A stretch of 64,000 bases of DNA from Calamus simplicifolius (lineage: Eukaryota > Streptophyta > Magnoliopsida > Arecales > Arecaceae), in contig UESW01004376.1 of NCBI GenBank assembly GCA_900491605.1, forward strand, positions 1 to 64,000. The letters run 5' to 3'. Of this stretch, positions 20,979 through 34,555 are shown one piece after another (the first letter of the stretch is position 1; each line of letters opens with the position of its first letter). The position numbers were made by a program, and so were the translations under genes. The notes beneath the pieces are model-generated. The model worked only from the letters and a program-made list of their open reading frames with translations. It searched no databases and had not been told where the DNA came from.

Positions 20979-22401
20979 CTATACTTCGGGGTTTGTCGAG
21001 GACGGAGAATGCTATAGGATGGCAGCAGAGGTCGTCGGGAGCTAGGGCAGAGGAGCGCGGCAAGGGAGACGGGAGCTAGGGTATGATGATCACGGGGGGT
21101 GGGTCTTTTAATAAGTTCTGCTCTGGGTTTGATATAATTACTCGACCTTCAGTTATTAACACTTCCGCTCTCTTCTGTTAAAAATTAAGCAGAGAAGTAG
21201 ATTATTAAAAGAAGGGAGTCATTATAAGGCCCTTTAAAAAAAAAATATTTCGCTGGCTGGACGGTCGGGATCAAATGGAGTGTTCCATTCACAGATAATC
21301 ACTCATCTTCCATTAAAAAATTTCTGTCACCGGCCGCCGACCAATTCGTTGCTATAAACCGGCACATAGCTTTTTTCTTGACTCTAATCCGCTGCTATAT
21401 TCGCTAATTTAGATCTAGTTTGGAAGCGATCACACATTGGAAAAGGCGTTAATTCTGTGTTAACTTTGGAAGTTCTCCCAAACTAAACAAGCTATTCTTG
21501 GTTGTGGGGCTGCCTATCCTACACAATTTTATCAGAGAGGATAGATAAATGGAGAGGATAGATAAATGGAGCTGGGTGGTCCTTTAGGTGCAATGAACAT
21601 ACAGCAGTTGTCCCGATTTTTATCATCCTTAATTAGTGGGGGAAAAGAAAGGGAAAGAACAGCTCTATTATTAGAAAAATGTAACTAAAATATCAAAGCA
21701 TTATTTTGGTACCAGTTAATTACTAAATGGAGATAAAAGAAATTTATTTAAGACATTAATTTCATATTTTCCTTGCTTAATTAAACCCTTACTGATCCAG
21801 TACTGGATGTGCCTATCGAGTTTAAAAAACAAATATTCCGAGTATTCTGCTTCCAAACTAGCCCTTAATTGTAGTTGGTTTTGTTCTGATAGGTTCGTGG
21901 AGGCCTGCAAACTAAATAGTGTTTTCTTAAAAACAAATTTATAACTTGAAGGTTTTATACGCAGAAAGAGGTTGGGCATTGAGTATTCGGATTCGAGTGA
22001 GACACTGCACGTGGGCCGACGCATGGTTTTCCATCTCAATCAACTGATTTAAGTATGTTCATGGGTATTTTTGTTGAGAGCTTGACCATTCAGACTAAGA
22101 CCATTAACTTCTTGTATGAAACTTTCAACTTTGTTCTCTGATCTTATGAATATATGCAAACGGGATGGCTACAAAGAACTAGTAAGAGTAATCAAGTGGA
22201 TGAAAAAACAGAGGTAGGAATCAGTACTTCATTGTCTCACAGCACCACTCACTGTCCAGACGCTAGGTGGACTGTTAGATATCCGACCTGCAAGACTTGC
22301 AAACATAGAGGCTCTCCACAAGGAACTCATCCGGCTGCGCATCTAATGTACTCCCTTCAATTTCATGGAAAACCTCCACATTAAGCCTAGCTTGGCATCA
22401 C
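20979..22401. other. Intergenic sequence downstream of F-box copy B
   Basis: No gene recognised. A small direct duplication (GAGAGGATAGATAAATG-type unit, about 21535-21570) is present. Open frames such as 21716-22039 (minus) show no family resemblance. Confidence 0.5.
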
Positions 22402-24372
22402 CTAGGCCAGAAACCGACATGCTCTCAAGCTCACGGAGCACGACTCCATCCGAAGGACTTGCATACTGTTCAATTTAGCAGCATTGAACAGCAAATTAAG
22501 CATTTTCTCCGAATGGACATTCCCAGATATCCAGCTTCCGTAAGCTCTTGCAGCCTGAAAGAATGTAGTGGAGACCAACAGCACTTTGTCCAGTAGATGC
22601 AATTGAGAGCCTCTCAAGGCATTTGCATTTGCCCCAATAGATCCGAACGCATCATCGGTGAGGGAACACCTGAGGTACAGACGCCTGAGATCCTTGCAAG
22701 ATTCTACAATGGCACTAAAAGCCTTTATCGAATGGCTCTTGAGTCTCATAATCATGCGCCCTAGGATCCAAACCACTCAGGTGGAAGCACGTAAGATTGA
22801 GACGGTTCTGGGCAACAGCGACGAGAGCAGCATTGGTCATTTGATTGCACCCATATTCGACATACCAGAGCATTGGGCATCCCACAGAGACAGTAACGAG
22901 GCCATGTTCAGTGAAGGAATAGTCCTCCTACCAGTGCAAGTGGCTGAAAGAAGGATAGAAGACATGCAGTTCTTGAAGCAACTTACAAGATGATGCCACA
23001 GTCTCTAGTCCATCATTCCCGAGGTAAGATTCTACCTAAAATTTGATGTCCTCACATAATTAGTGTATATATAAAAAAATGAACAGAGATTAACTAGACA
23101 AACGAATAAATAGAACATAAATGATGCTAAAAGGAGATGATCATAACTTTGCTGAGTTAATCAGCATCCAAATGAGGAAAACGACAAAAATAAAAAAATA
23201 AAAAGGTCATCCTATGGCAACCGATGATATTCTATGCAAGCAATTATCTAGCAATGTTAATTAATTAAGGATAATCAAAGGAAAGGAGTACGAAAATAAA
23301 ATGCATTTTGTAATATAATACGGAGGGTACCTGTAGTCGCTACAGATTCTTGCACCGGCTGACTAGTTGGATGAGGAGGTCACGTCTTGTAATTCCACAG
23401 GAATATAGATTCAGAGATGTAAGGCCACTGCAGATTGAGTAGATTGCGGGAAGATATTCTTCAGTTACTGTTTTAAAAAGATGCAGACTCCTCATTCGTT
23501 CGCATCTTGCAAACACTAATTGAAGATTGGAAAAGAGCTTTGGATCATAGTCAGGTGCATCGTATTCAATAGCAGCAAGCAAATAAGCTCCACGAGCAGC
23601 ATTGTGCTAAACATCAAGCAGATGAGTTTACAAGATTGACAAGACTATGAAGAGGCAGAGGGTCAAGGATCCTAAGAATTTGGATGTTTGTGCATCTGCT
23701 CATGAGGCACTCAACGACAGGGATAATCTCCGCATTAAAGCTTTTTGTAAGGTCCAATCTTACCAAAGACGTGAAAGATTCAGGAAAATAGCTAAGCCAG
23801 TTCGCACAATTTTCCTCTATAAAGGTGAATGGGAAGTCTAGCTCCATTAGATTTCTGAAAGAACGAAAATGATCTCATAATTTTCCTCTATAAAAGATTT
23901 TGGGAGTATATGGTGTGTGTATATATACCTGCAATTGGCGGCGATGGCAGCGAGGCCTTTGCTCGTTACTCCTTCGCACGTATGCAGAATGAGTACGTTG
24001 AGCTTCTTGAAAGCCTCAGATATGAGCTTGAGGCAGTCGTCGTTGACGACCATCCTCTTGAGGCGGACCTCCTCAAGCTGAGGCCACCGTGTGGCCATGG
24101 CGGCGACCCAAGACTTGGCCCTACAGCCCCAGTCTGTAGGGATGGGGGACTCTTCGTACCAAGGACTGCCCCTGATGTAGGTGGCCTGGACACCCGTGAA
24201 TCGGTCGACAATGGCAGCAGGTTTTCATGGCGTCGCAGTTCACGATCAAGATCCTGCGGCGGGAGCGGCGATCGATCTGGAACCAATCGCGACAGACGAG
24301 GGAGACGGCATTGCGGTCGGAGTTGGCGATGACAAAGGAGAAGATGTTCTCCCAGATGTCATCGGAGAGCAT
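22402..24372 (-). pseudogene. TIR1/AFB-like auxin-receptor F-box gene, copy B, degenerate
   Basis: Minus-strand gene model of about three exons. Exon 1 (24372-23929) encodes the F-box (MLSDDIWENIFSFV) and first LRRs (EEVRLKRMVVNDDCL, CEGVTSKGLAAIAANC). Exon 2 (23854-23331) carries LRRs (NWLSYFPESFTSLVRLDL, YLPAIYSICSGLTSLNLYSC). Exon 3 (about 23045-22402) has the C-terminal LRRs (GLVTVSVGCP, MTNAALVAVAQNR, IVESCKDLRRLYL). Lesions: one extra A in exon 1 near 24225 (absent in copy A), a stop plus frame change near 23600, a TAG at 23342-23340 just before the exon 2 donor, a TAG near 22930, and frame changes near 22712 and 22615. The first donor and acceptor are canonical. It cannot encode the ~570-residue receptor. 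The family is certain; the exact orthologue is not. Confidence 0.93.
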
Positions 24373-27366
24373 GGCGGCCAAACTTGACAACGGTCGTTGG
24401 AATTCTGGTTCAGATTTTTCAATAGAGATGTTCAAAAACTAGATTAAGATCAAAACCAGCAAGAAGACATTTGTCTTCCTAACCAAAGACACATTAGATT
24501 CATTATACCGCATAGCTTTCCTATCTACTAAACACCAGAAAAATCGCCTTTAGAAAAGGGGGGAACAATCGGATCTAACAACTATATTAAAGAATAAAAT
24601 GAAGAACTCCATTGGCATACCAACATCGACATGCATAAAAAACACAGATCTTGTTATCAAAAAACAGAAAATAACCATGATTTCAAGAAATGAAGAAGTT
24701 TTCAAATATGATGCTATGCAACATAAGCCCAAGGCTATGTAGCTATGAAAAGAAAATGGAACAAATTGAAAATCTACAAGTACCCCAAAGAATATCAATT
24801 GCAGAGGCTATTTTCATGCTTATGCAATAACATGAGTATGCGTGTGGGGGTGGGTGGAGAGAGAGAGGGGAGAGAGAGAGAGAGAGAGAGAGCAATAAGG
24901 CTAGTAGGAAGACTGTGAGGAAATGTGGATGCCACCTTTGGCTCACTCTAGATAAACTTACAAAAAAAAAAAAAAAAACAACAACAAAATCAGAGTCATA
25001 TGTATCAAGTTTCCAGTAGCCATGAGTGCCCATCATGGGTTAGTGTGCATTCAATTCCATATATGAAATTTTTGGATAGTCAGAATTATAAAATCATAAT
25101 AACTGCTGCTAGTCATTAGACAAACTAATAGAGATAGAAGAATACATCTCATGGACCAGAGCTGGATGGATGAACTGAGAATCACTTACAGGGTCCATCA
25201 TGATTGTTGGAAGATGCATGAAAATATCTTAAAGCAAGATATACAACATTAATCATAATATCAATCAAATTGTTGCGAAAAAAGGCATAGCTTGTAGAGA
25301 TTAAATAGATAAAGTGCATGTCAACTCAACTCATCTAAGCCTTTTCCCAACTACATGGGGTCGACAGATAAAGTGCATGTACAATTAAAATGCTGTGGAA
25401 TAAGGGGTGATGTGCATAATCTGCAGAGTCGAGAATGATGAGGTACATGCAGAAAAATGAAATATTGATAAACCCTTTGGATGTGCAACAAAAGTTCAGG
25501 TGAAAAAGATTTAAGGCTTTCTTCTTCGTTATGGGATAACAGAAAGTTTACCATATATAGCTTGGACGGTTACTTGATTCTAACTATATTTGCTGGACTG
25601 TTTTGTAGTGCAACTGAGAAAAATAAGGTGATAAAAGACTACATGGAATTCATGCCTTGGAAACGAAAACGACAGCAAAATAAGTTGGAGTTCAGACTTC
25701 AAAAAAGGGTAGGAATGAAACAGCCCAATATGGCACAAGCTTGTAAAGCTTTACTTTTATGTCCATCCCGGCAAGGCCATGAGGTATTTGTTTTGGTAGG
25801 AAAAATCAGTTGAATTTATAAGATCAAATCAAAACATCCCATAGTCATGGCTTAGTTGCATCGCCATCATGGCCGCTGTAATGTTTGATTAGTGATCTAA
25901 ACAAATAATGATTTCATTATTTGACATCTATGAATCTCAATCTTTTTTCTAACAAAAGTCGAAACACGTGCATGCAGTGCACATACTCATGTTCAGAATA
26001 AAGAAATTAAAAACGAGAGACTTAAAATCTCTAATTTCTGAACCATTATATCAATCAAAAGGAAGCAGAAAAATTGTTCCATAATGAACTTTAGTCCATG
26101 GTCTGTGCATTTGAAATTACATGAACAAAGATTTGGATTTTTCATTAAAATGCCTCATGGTACACCACGGTGTAATATGTTGGTGATGATGTGGACTTTC
26201 ACTAACGTATAAACTGTGGCACTCTTTATTTTTTTATCTTTCAACATTACCATCAACTCTTTGATGTTGCGTGGACACATCATCAGTTCTAAACAGTATT
26301 TCAAAATATCTAAAATTTGACTCCAAAGTATTTATTTATTTTTGAATATTTTATAAATTTAAGAATTTCTCATGACAATGAAGAAGAAACCAGTTAATAA
26401 TTTATCTCATGAATACAACAACCGTAGAAACCTTTATTTTTGTGCACATAATTAGTTATTTTAAACTCTAAGATATTTATTTATGGCATGGCACAATTGT
26501 GCAATATCACAAGCAAAAGATTCTTGAATGGTAGAATTTGCATACATAGACCGGAGGGGAGGAGATAACCGTTCATCAAACACAAAGTGAGGTCTGGAAT
26601 ATGGCACTCTACTAACACAAACTTGAAATGCAACACCTATGAGGCAGCAGCAAGTGCACTCCATGACAAAGATAAGGTGCCATGCCATGGCAAGGTCCAA
26701 CCAATTGTCTACCCCAAAGACTAGGACAATCCAATAAACAATAGGGCACCAGATTAAAGCACTAACAGAGAATTGGAAGAACAATCCAAAAAACAATAGG
26801 GTACCTGGTTAAAGCACTAACAGAGAATTGGACCAAGATGCAACAGATGGTGAACAACTCATCAGCATTAACAACTCGGTTCATGATCTTTTAGTGGTAG
26901 GAACATGGAGGAAAGTTCACAGACAAGATTCTTGCAACCCATCTACGTACCTAATCTACTGATATCCTATTCAATTCCCCATAGCCGATAAACATCTCCC
27001 CAAGTAAATAAAGTAGACAGCACCATCTTTGTAATTGACTTGGTCTTAAAATATTATATTCACACAGGTTTTGTTATCCGTTAATGGAAAGTAACCCGAT
27101 CATAGTTTATTGTTTAGTCTTATATCTTTGCTTCTCAAGTGATGCTGGTATTATTACACTAAAGTTCCACAAAAGTAAAATACATTCATCAAGTTAGCCA
27201 ACGGGTTATATAAACAACTACACAAATCGATAGAGAAAATCAAAAAAAGAAGCATAATAAACAGATTCCACAAATACATTTCACATTTGGGCTAAGTAAT
27301 AACAAAGTATGATCCAAAGGGCCCACTCAAGAACATCCTTATTTGTACCACAAGATCCATAAACCA
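24097..27366. repeat. Segmental duplication, copy B
   Basis: Collinear with copy A pieces 4174-4438, 13036-13878 and 17749-19920, without the two internal insertions, and so records the pre-insertion state at both sites. Divergence is a few per cent. Beyond the F-box exon it contains the same GA-microsatellite (24860-24892), A-tract (24963-24978), RTE-like fragment and 55-bp tandem pair. No other gene is visible in 24441-27366. Confidence 0.92.
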
Positions 27367-30050
27367 GCAATCTCTTATGTAATGGAGTCCTTAGAACTAC
27401 CTTGCATTTGATATAGAGAGGTATATTGAGTAGTTCTTAATCTTGTTTGCAACCAAAGGATGCATTATTATAAAACGATAGCGTATCATACATTGTTACA
27501 TAGGTTGATTGTCCTCTTAATCATGGAGTATGGAGACACTGGTAAAATGCATGATATTTCATTGAACGTGACCACCTACGGAGCTCCCTTCTGCTAAGGA
27601 TTATTTCTGAAAGAATATGGATATAAGTGTTCCTCAAACCTGAGATCATCATGGTAGCTTACAAGCAACTCACTATGCTTCGGTGTAGGACTACCTTGAT
27701 TTTTAATCCGCTGATGAAAGATTTTTGGGTACAGTCAAGTACTTATGAAGTAGTGGTGGATCAAGATGGGATTGACCCCTCAAAATAGTTTAAAGTAAAT
27801 GTCTCACTATGTCTCAATTTAGCAAAATCTTAGCTATGGTAGTTCTTGTGCTTCAGTCACAGAACTTGTAAGGTTGAGACATGTTATGGATGCATTGATT
27901 AAGAGTTGGTTGTTAAATCCTGAGTCATCTTGAGCATTATGAGGTCAAAGGGATGAATTATATGGTAACCATATGCTAGAGGACTTAGATTATTGCTCTG
28001 CAATCTTTGACCTATTCAAACGTCGGGGTCATTACTAGATGGTGACTTTGATTGGTGTTGAAAATATTTCAATGCTATTAGCTTAGTGTTCGAACCTATG
28101 GGATCACATACCATAGGAATTTTCTTTCTGATCTAAAAGTTGATCGATAATTAAGTCAAGCCAAATATATTTTGGTTTGGGGTTCAATTGGATTGGACTT
28201 AACCATGCACTCTTTTTTTCTTTTTTAGATTCGAATTTAAATTTTAAATTCAAATTTAAATATTTTCTAAAATTAGTCTTATGCTTAAATTTGAAATTTA
28301 TTTTATGTCTGAATTTAGAATTCATATTTGATCATATTACGGTTGGAATTCAAAATTTAAACCTATAACTAATTTGAAATACCTAAAGATAAATTTGATT
28401 TTCCCCTTAACCCTATCCTCAAATCCCTTTACCTTTCAAACCTGAACCCTCTCCCCAAATCCCTCTACCTTCTAAACCTCTACCGCTTATGGTAGCCTCT
28501 ATATAAGGGTTATAATAGTGGGCAGCCAAAAGAGATTGGGATTTCTACCTTAAAAAAGGTTTCTACCTTAGTGTTAGGTATTATGAGGATTAAAGTTTCG
28601 AGTGAGTGCAAAACCTAGCATTAAAATTAGGTTTTGGGTAGAGAGTAGTTTGGATTCTTTTTCGGCTACAAGACCGTTTTATTGTTCAAAGTAAAAAGAA
28701 GAAGATCAATCTTTATAGATCCTAAGGAGCTAGTACTCTAAAGGATTTGGTCAAGAAAGAGCCATGGTGTAAATTACCTATAGAGGCCATATGTATGTGT
28801 GGCTGAAGGAGCTCTTCTCTTCAACCATCTAGCAGTTCGTAAAGTTAAAGTACCTTGATGAAATTTGATATGATTAGATTACTAGCATAAAATGATTTTA
28901 TACTTTTGCTTTCTAACCATTTAATATCATTTACATGTCCTATTATCGTGTTAGTTATTGATGTAGGTAGATAGATCGATTTGATTGATGATAGATAGAT
29001 CGATTTGTTTGATTTATCATTATTTCTACTATTTTATTTAATAAAAAATAAATATTATATTCAATAAATTGCATAAATTTTTCTGCATAGGTTTCTTACA
29101 CCTTGGTTGCATCAAATCGTTCAAAAAGGACATTGACAGAGATAATAGAGATATTTATGATATGAGTAAGAATTTTATAATATTACCATGTCAATCTTCA
29201 AGGCAAGCTTCATATATTCTAGCAATATCAATAGGCTCTTTCTTTCATTTCTATTTATTGTTTATGTCATAACTCTAAAGCTTAATTCCTTTAAAAAAAT
29301 TATGGATGATATGAATGTAATGACTAAATTAGAACAATTTAGAACAATCTTAAAAGACCGAGTGACATCTGCTTAACACATGATAGTAAAATATAGATGA
29401 ATTAACTAGAAATTAATATAAATTAACGTAAAGTATAAGCAAACTTAATAAAAGCTTTGAGAGTAGCATTTATCTTTGGCAAAGCTATTAAAAAAAAAAA
29501 ATCAAAAGCCACAAAAGGTAGCTCTTTGTAAAGTAAAAAAAAAAAAAAACGAGATGAAAATGTTAACATTCTTTCTGTTGATGGACTAATCCTAATAATT
29601 ATAAAGATTTTAGAAACTTTAAGAATCAAACAAATATATAAAATATTTTAAAAATATTTCAACAAACCACATCAAATACTGTAAATCCTAAAATCTCATT
29701 AAATCATATTGTATCTTAAATTTTTATTAAATTATGTCAAATATTTTTAAATTTTATTAAATATTCTAACAAAAATATTCTTAATAATTTTATTAGAATT
29801 TTTAATATTAATTGAATATAAAAAAAAGCCTTCAGATACAAGGTAACTCCTATGAACACACCACTGTTCCACTTTTAGCTTTCTGTAAACTCGATTAATG
29901 ATATAGTTAAAAGATAAATTTAAAAATGATCATTTATTTTTTTAAAAAAATAGCTAACTTAACATGATTGTTAATATATATAAAATATTTTTCACGATTG
30001 ATCAAATAAATGTGTACATTTTTTTTTTTTTCAGAAATTTATTTTTTAAG
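27367..30050. other. AT-rich intergenic region, possible old LTR debris
   Basis: No coding exon recognised. 27400-29130 has the feel of a decayed LTR: a TATA-like CTATATAAGGG at 28499 followed by a leader-like stretch, and direct short repeats of AGATAGATCGATTTG at about 28970 and 28993. No matching partner LTR, PBS or target duplication was found, so this is weak. 29380-30050 is very AT-rich with A/T tracts and shows nothing else. Confidence 0.3.
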
Positions 30051-30059
30051 ATAATTTTT

Positions 30060-31178
30060 AAGGAACGCATTCATTTAGGAGCCATTTTCTTATCTCATCC
30101 AGTGATCCTGCCATCCATCTCTCTCCCTTTCTCACCGGACTTACATCGTGGGTCCCGCCTCCTTTATTCGAATCCATACTTGGCAATACGGCGGGGACTT
30201 GCAAGGAGATCCATGCATTCGCCCTCGCAGCAACGCCGGTCACAGGAAAAGAGCCAAAAAGAACGACCGTACCGATACGCTGACACCCCTCTGAGATCTA
30301 GAGGGATTCGTTTGCAGGTCCCCCCGCGGCTTTCGTCCGCTTCGCCATTATTACGGTTATCGCCGAGGAGACCCGCAGTTCAATACACGCCACCTTGAAT
30401 TGATTTCCCCCACCCACATCACGTATAGCTGGGCTTCCACTATCACCCTTCGCCTCCGTTGTCTTTTTACCGATAGACTCGCGCGTACTCAGAAAAATAT
30501 ATAATGTGATATGGTACGCACCTCGGAAGGCACAAAACTGGCGAGCGATGGAGAGATTCGACTGACTGACGGGTAGATTGATTGATGATCCCATTGATGG
30601 ACATATAATCTCAGAGCTTGGAGAAAGACAACAGCAGAAAGCGCCTCCTCTCGACAGGGAAAGAACATGCTGGGCTCCTCTAACCTGATCTCTTCCACTT
30701 CTCATTGCTCTCCTCCTCATCCTCCTACTCCGCCGCCATGTACTCCTCTCACCTCTATCGGTACTGTCTCGGAACCGCGTTCTTATGCTCCTAGTTTCTC
30801 AGCAAGTGTTCTTGCTTGCCACCTCTAAGTCCCTCTCCCTCTGTTTTGTTACTTTGTTTCAGAGGAGACCAGCCTCAACCCGGATTCAGCCTCGGCGATG
30901 CTGTTCTCGACCTCACCCGAAGTACCTTCTGGCCTTCTCGCCTCATCTCTGTCCCTTTCGCTCGGCTTTCATTATTGCTAACTCTTTATTGTTTGGCTCC
31001 TTTCTAGGTCCCATTCTTAGCCCCAAATCTTCCAGCAATCTTACTGCTGTCACCTCCTCTCCTTTGCAACGACAGTTTGGAGGCTTAGCCCATGCAGTAA
31101 GGACACATTTTCCCAGCCTTTCTATCTAGTGCAAGGTTTTTAGCTTTTGGCTGGTTGCGGTTTTAATGGTGCTAACAG
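30060..31178 (+). promoter_or_regulatory. Promoter and 5' leader region of the TGA-type gene
   Basis: GC content rises sharply from about 30080. Possible upstream exons: ATGTACTCCTCTCACC at 30738, ending at CTATCG|GTACTG, and 30863-30929 preceded by TTTGTTTCAG. The acceptor GCTAACAG at 31178 precedes the first confident coding exon. TSS and true initiator ATG cannot be fixed from the sequence alone. Confidence 0.4.
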
Positions 31179-31681
31179 GGGATGGCAAGCTTGGACATGG
31201 CGGCTTCGGCAGTCGGGGCGGAGGTGGACATGGGCAAGTTCTCCTTCCCCAGGGGACAAATCGAGAACTGGGGTGATTCCGGCGTCGTCGAGACGAGCCC
31301 AAGGACTGACGCCTCCACCGACGTCGACACCGAGGATGGGAATCAGGCGGTGAGTTCTCTGCTCTAGTTTGCGCTTTGGACTCCTCCTTCCATGGCATAG
31401 GACTTTGGGCTTGCTTAGTTCTTTTTGGGATTGTTTGGTGGTGTTGTCTTTAGATTGGAGCTGGTGAGCAAGGTGCTATAGTGTCTCTGGATTCTTCTGC
31501 TGCATCGAAGGGGAAAGCAGGAGATCAGAAGGTGCTGTCTTTTCATTGCAAACTGATCGTATGATTGAGTGCAGTTTTGGTTTGGAAAAAGAGCTAATAA
31601 TTTTGATTAACTTTCTAGCAGACGCTCCGTAGGCTGGCTCAAAATCGTGAGGCTGCAAGGAAAAGTCGTTTGAGGAAAAAA
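31179..31681 (+). CDS. TGA-type bZIP transcription factor, 5' exons only
   Basis: TGA factors bind TGACG (as-1) promoter elements and work with NPR1 in defence or with redox partners in development. Three exons: 31179-31349 with ATG at 31182 (MASLDMAASAVG, then ETSPRTDASTDVDTEDGNQ, an N-terminal motif of the TGA2-like group), 31454-31531 (GEQGAIVSLDSSAASKGK), and 31619-31681 with the basic region (TLRRLAQNREAARKSRLRKK; N-x7-R present). Splice sites: GCG|GTGAGT, CTTTAG|ATT, AAG|GTGCTG, TTTCTAGCAG (tandem NAGNAG acceptor), AAA|GTTGGT. The leucine zipper and the DOG1-like C-terminal domain, expected as further exons, are not found in the next 4.3 kb before the LEUNIG promoter, so the gene is truncated as assembled. 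The visible frame itself is undamaged. Family certain, member not determined. Confidence 0.85.
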
Positions 31682-33331
31682 GTTGGTTTCTTTCTTCCTT
31701 CCTTTCTCTTTTTGTAACATTCTTTTTTTAGATTGTGGTGATGAAAGTCTGGTGATAATTTAGGTTTATTAAAGCTTTAAAGCATGCATAGCAGTTACAG
31801 TGTAGGGATAGATGAGCTATTTTTAAGGTCGATGCTAGTTGATGTTTCATTGCATCAGTAAACCGTGGAATGTTCTTTGTGCTTTTTTCTGTGTTTTATT
31901 CTCAACTATTTGTTTATTAAATAAATGTGATAACTTTCATGCATCAAGTCCTAAGTGGGACCGGGAAGATTAATAACGTAACCTATTTTTGTTATGGCGA
32001 TAACTAATAAAGATGAAACATAAACAAAGAAGAATAACAAGAAGAACGAATGCCTTACAGCACCGCTGCAAAGGGAAAGCAAATTTCAAGCATGATTTGG
32101 TTTCTTATTACGTTGCCTGATCTCAAGAAAAATATATTATCTAAGGAAGAAAAAATAAAACAATTAAAGAATGTTAGATGCTCCTAGCTTGTGGACATCT
32201 GCAAGCATAAGCAGATAAATTCACTGATCCGAGTGTGATGTGAGAATGTATTGGAAAATTTATAATTGACCTTGCTCATGGAAATGTCTTTTGCCCTTCT
32301 GGGTGGGGGGGTTGTGGGGAATTAGAGGATAACTGATATCCGAGCAAAGTGATATCACTCTTCGATATTATGGGAAAGGTCAAACTGGATTATTTGATAG
32401 TCATGGTTCATCTCTTTTGTTTGTTCTTACTTATCAACTAGACCGATTGCTTAGCTCTTTAGATTTTAGGGAAACATAAAGCAACTTGATCTGTTATTCA
32501 AATTAATGCTAGTTTTAGTTTTCTCAATAGAAGAACTAAGACTGTTTGATGCAACTCAAATATCTTCTCTAATCTTAATTCTCAAACTTTAAGCATTTTT
32601 TAGGGGTGAATATTTTTTAGATTTATGAAAAATAATTTGTATATGTATTGCACGGAGTTTATTGTCTGGCCTAGTACTGATAAGTGAACCAAAATAATCA
32701 AGAACATGGAAAAAAAACGACCGATGAAGGAAGAGATGCCATATTTTTTTTGAGTTGCCACATGTCTCCTTTCATGTCTCCTTTTGCTTTGCTGACCTTA
32801 TAAATTTAATATAGTTCCTTGTGAAGGAAAATTCAGACGCTTGATTGCTAAGCTTATAAATTTCTTACAAATGGCATGGCTTAATGCAAAAAAAAAAAAA
32901 AATCAAATGATAGGAATGTTAATGGAAATGGCACCACCGAAGATTAAGACATGAATCATTATCTTGATGTGAAGATTTAGGAAACTCAAAAGTGTAGAAG
33001 TAATGAAAATCTGGAAAGGCCTAAAGTAATCACTTTGAAATTTATAAAGTTAAAAGTCCACTAGAAGTAGCTTCTGAATACTTTATTTGATAGAGTTTTG
33101 TGTTCTATTATTTCCATGAGGTTGCAACCAATAGGATGTTGATCCAGTGGTTAGAACCTCCCTCGTGCTAGGATGAGGTTCCAACTTCATAAGGAATGGT
33201 GGCTGACCTAAAATTGTTGCAAAAGTAGTATGGTTGCCATTGTAAAAAGAAGAAAAAAATTGATAACTTGAGATTGGAGACAATAAGGAGGCCACTATCC
33301 AAATCATCACCTTCTAGGAAGTCATTGTAAT
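31682..33331. other. Presumed first part of TGA intron 3
   Basis: AT-rich, non-coding, following the donor at 31682. No leucine-zipper exon is visible on the plus strand and no element was recognised. Confidence 0.5.
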
Positions 33332-33820
33332 AATGCCTTAAGCCTACATGTTAGCCCAATTAACCTATTAGTGGGTTGGATCTATGTAGTTTTACAAATT
33401 TGAGTACAAGTTAATTGGTAGATGGTGAACTTGAGTTATAACTTTTTAAACCATTCTTTTTTTCATTTGATATGGGACTATTTATGCTTTGGGGTATTAC
33501 AATCTTCCTTTATTGGATGATGTCTTCATCTCATGCTATAAGATAAGCTAGAATGTATCTCAAGTGAGGTCATTGGTCTTACGGTGGTCTTTTTTTTTTA
33601 TTATTGCTCACAAACTTCTGAATATCTAGATAGGCTCTCATACCATTTTTAATATCCCAAGTTCATTTGCTAGCCTAATTAACCTATTAGTGGGCTAGGC
33701 TCACACAATCTTAAAAATTGGAGTGCAAGTGAATTGGCAGTAGATGAACTTATGTTATAACTCTTCAAATCATTTTTTTTTCCATTTGATGTGGAACTAT
33801 TCATGCTTGGAAGTATTACT
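33332..33820 (-). mobile_element. TRIM-type miniature LTR retrotransposon
   Basis: Two diverged direct repeats of about 170 bp (33332-33501 and 33651-33820) flank a ~150 bp interior without coding capacity. On the minus strand the right repeat is followed by TGGTATGAGAGC (33645-33634), one mismatch from the initiator tRNA-Met PBS. The LTR starts TGTAATACC and contains the CCACATCAAATGG-type motif common near TRIM LTR starts. A purine run (AAAGGAAGA) precedes the 3' repeat. Confidence 0.7.
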
Positions 33821-34555
33821 ATCATTTTTTAAACTTGCAAAGTAATGCATAGATGCTGATCTGACATGGAAATCTTTCTGTGAGAGATCAGCAATTGTAG
33901 AGGTCACGGAGTTTAAGAAGCCTTGGCTGAAGGGAATGGCTCTCTTCAATAAATGGCATGGAGGGTGGGTAGACCTCATTCCAAGTAAAGCTCCTGTACT
34001 GAATCTCTTATGAAAAAGGTTGTGTCCTTTTAAGTAATACCAGTTCTGTCTCGATTCCTGGAAAGATGGTGCTGAAGCAGTAATTCTTTAAGCTAGCCAA
34101 TTTAAGTGGAATGCCATGATCATGGCTAGATGCTTTTTAAAAGGTTAATACCTATTTGGACTCTTGTATTTTCCTTACTTGCCTTTAAAGAGCTGACGAA
34201 GTCTCTGATTCCTGTGACCCATTGGTTGTGTATGCGCTGAGTCCACAATAAAGTGGATCTTGCTTTGAAATAGACTCAGCAAAGACTATTAATATGATAA
34301 TCGGTGGATTCTTATGGATCTTGAGGAGCTTTAAAGTCGCTAAGAAATGGATGAACATTATTGAATCTTATGGCCTATTTCTTTTTCTTGGATAAGAGAA
34401 TTCTAAGTACCCCTATATGTTGTGATTGTTGCTATAGAGTTGTCAATGCTGCTTGGATGTTCAAGTTCCATGCAATCCCTCCCCCTTTATGCCCCATCCA
34501 CAATAATAGAATCAAAAGATAAGGAAAAATAAAAAGGAAAAATAAGGAAAAATAA
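33821..34555. other. Non-coding sequence between TRIM and LEUNIG-derived fragment
   Basis: No exon or element recognised on either strand. Confidence 0.4.

Noticed and set aside
27367..29130. Complete solo LTR
   Set aside because: A TATA-like box and leader-like text are present, but no TG...CA boundaries with target duplication could be fixed, so it is listed only as possible debris.
30058..30720. Several open frames before the TGA-type gene
   Set aside because: Lie on opposite strands in a promoter-like region without conserved motifs.
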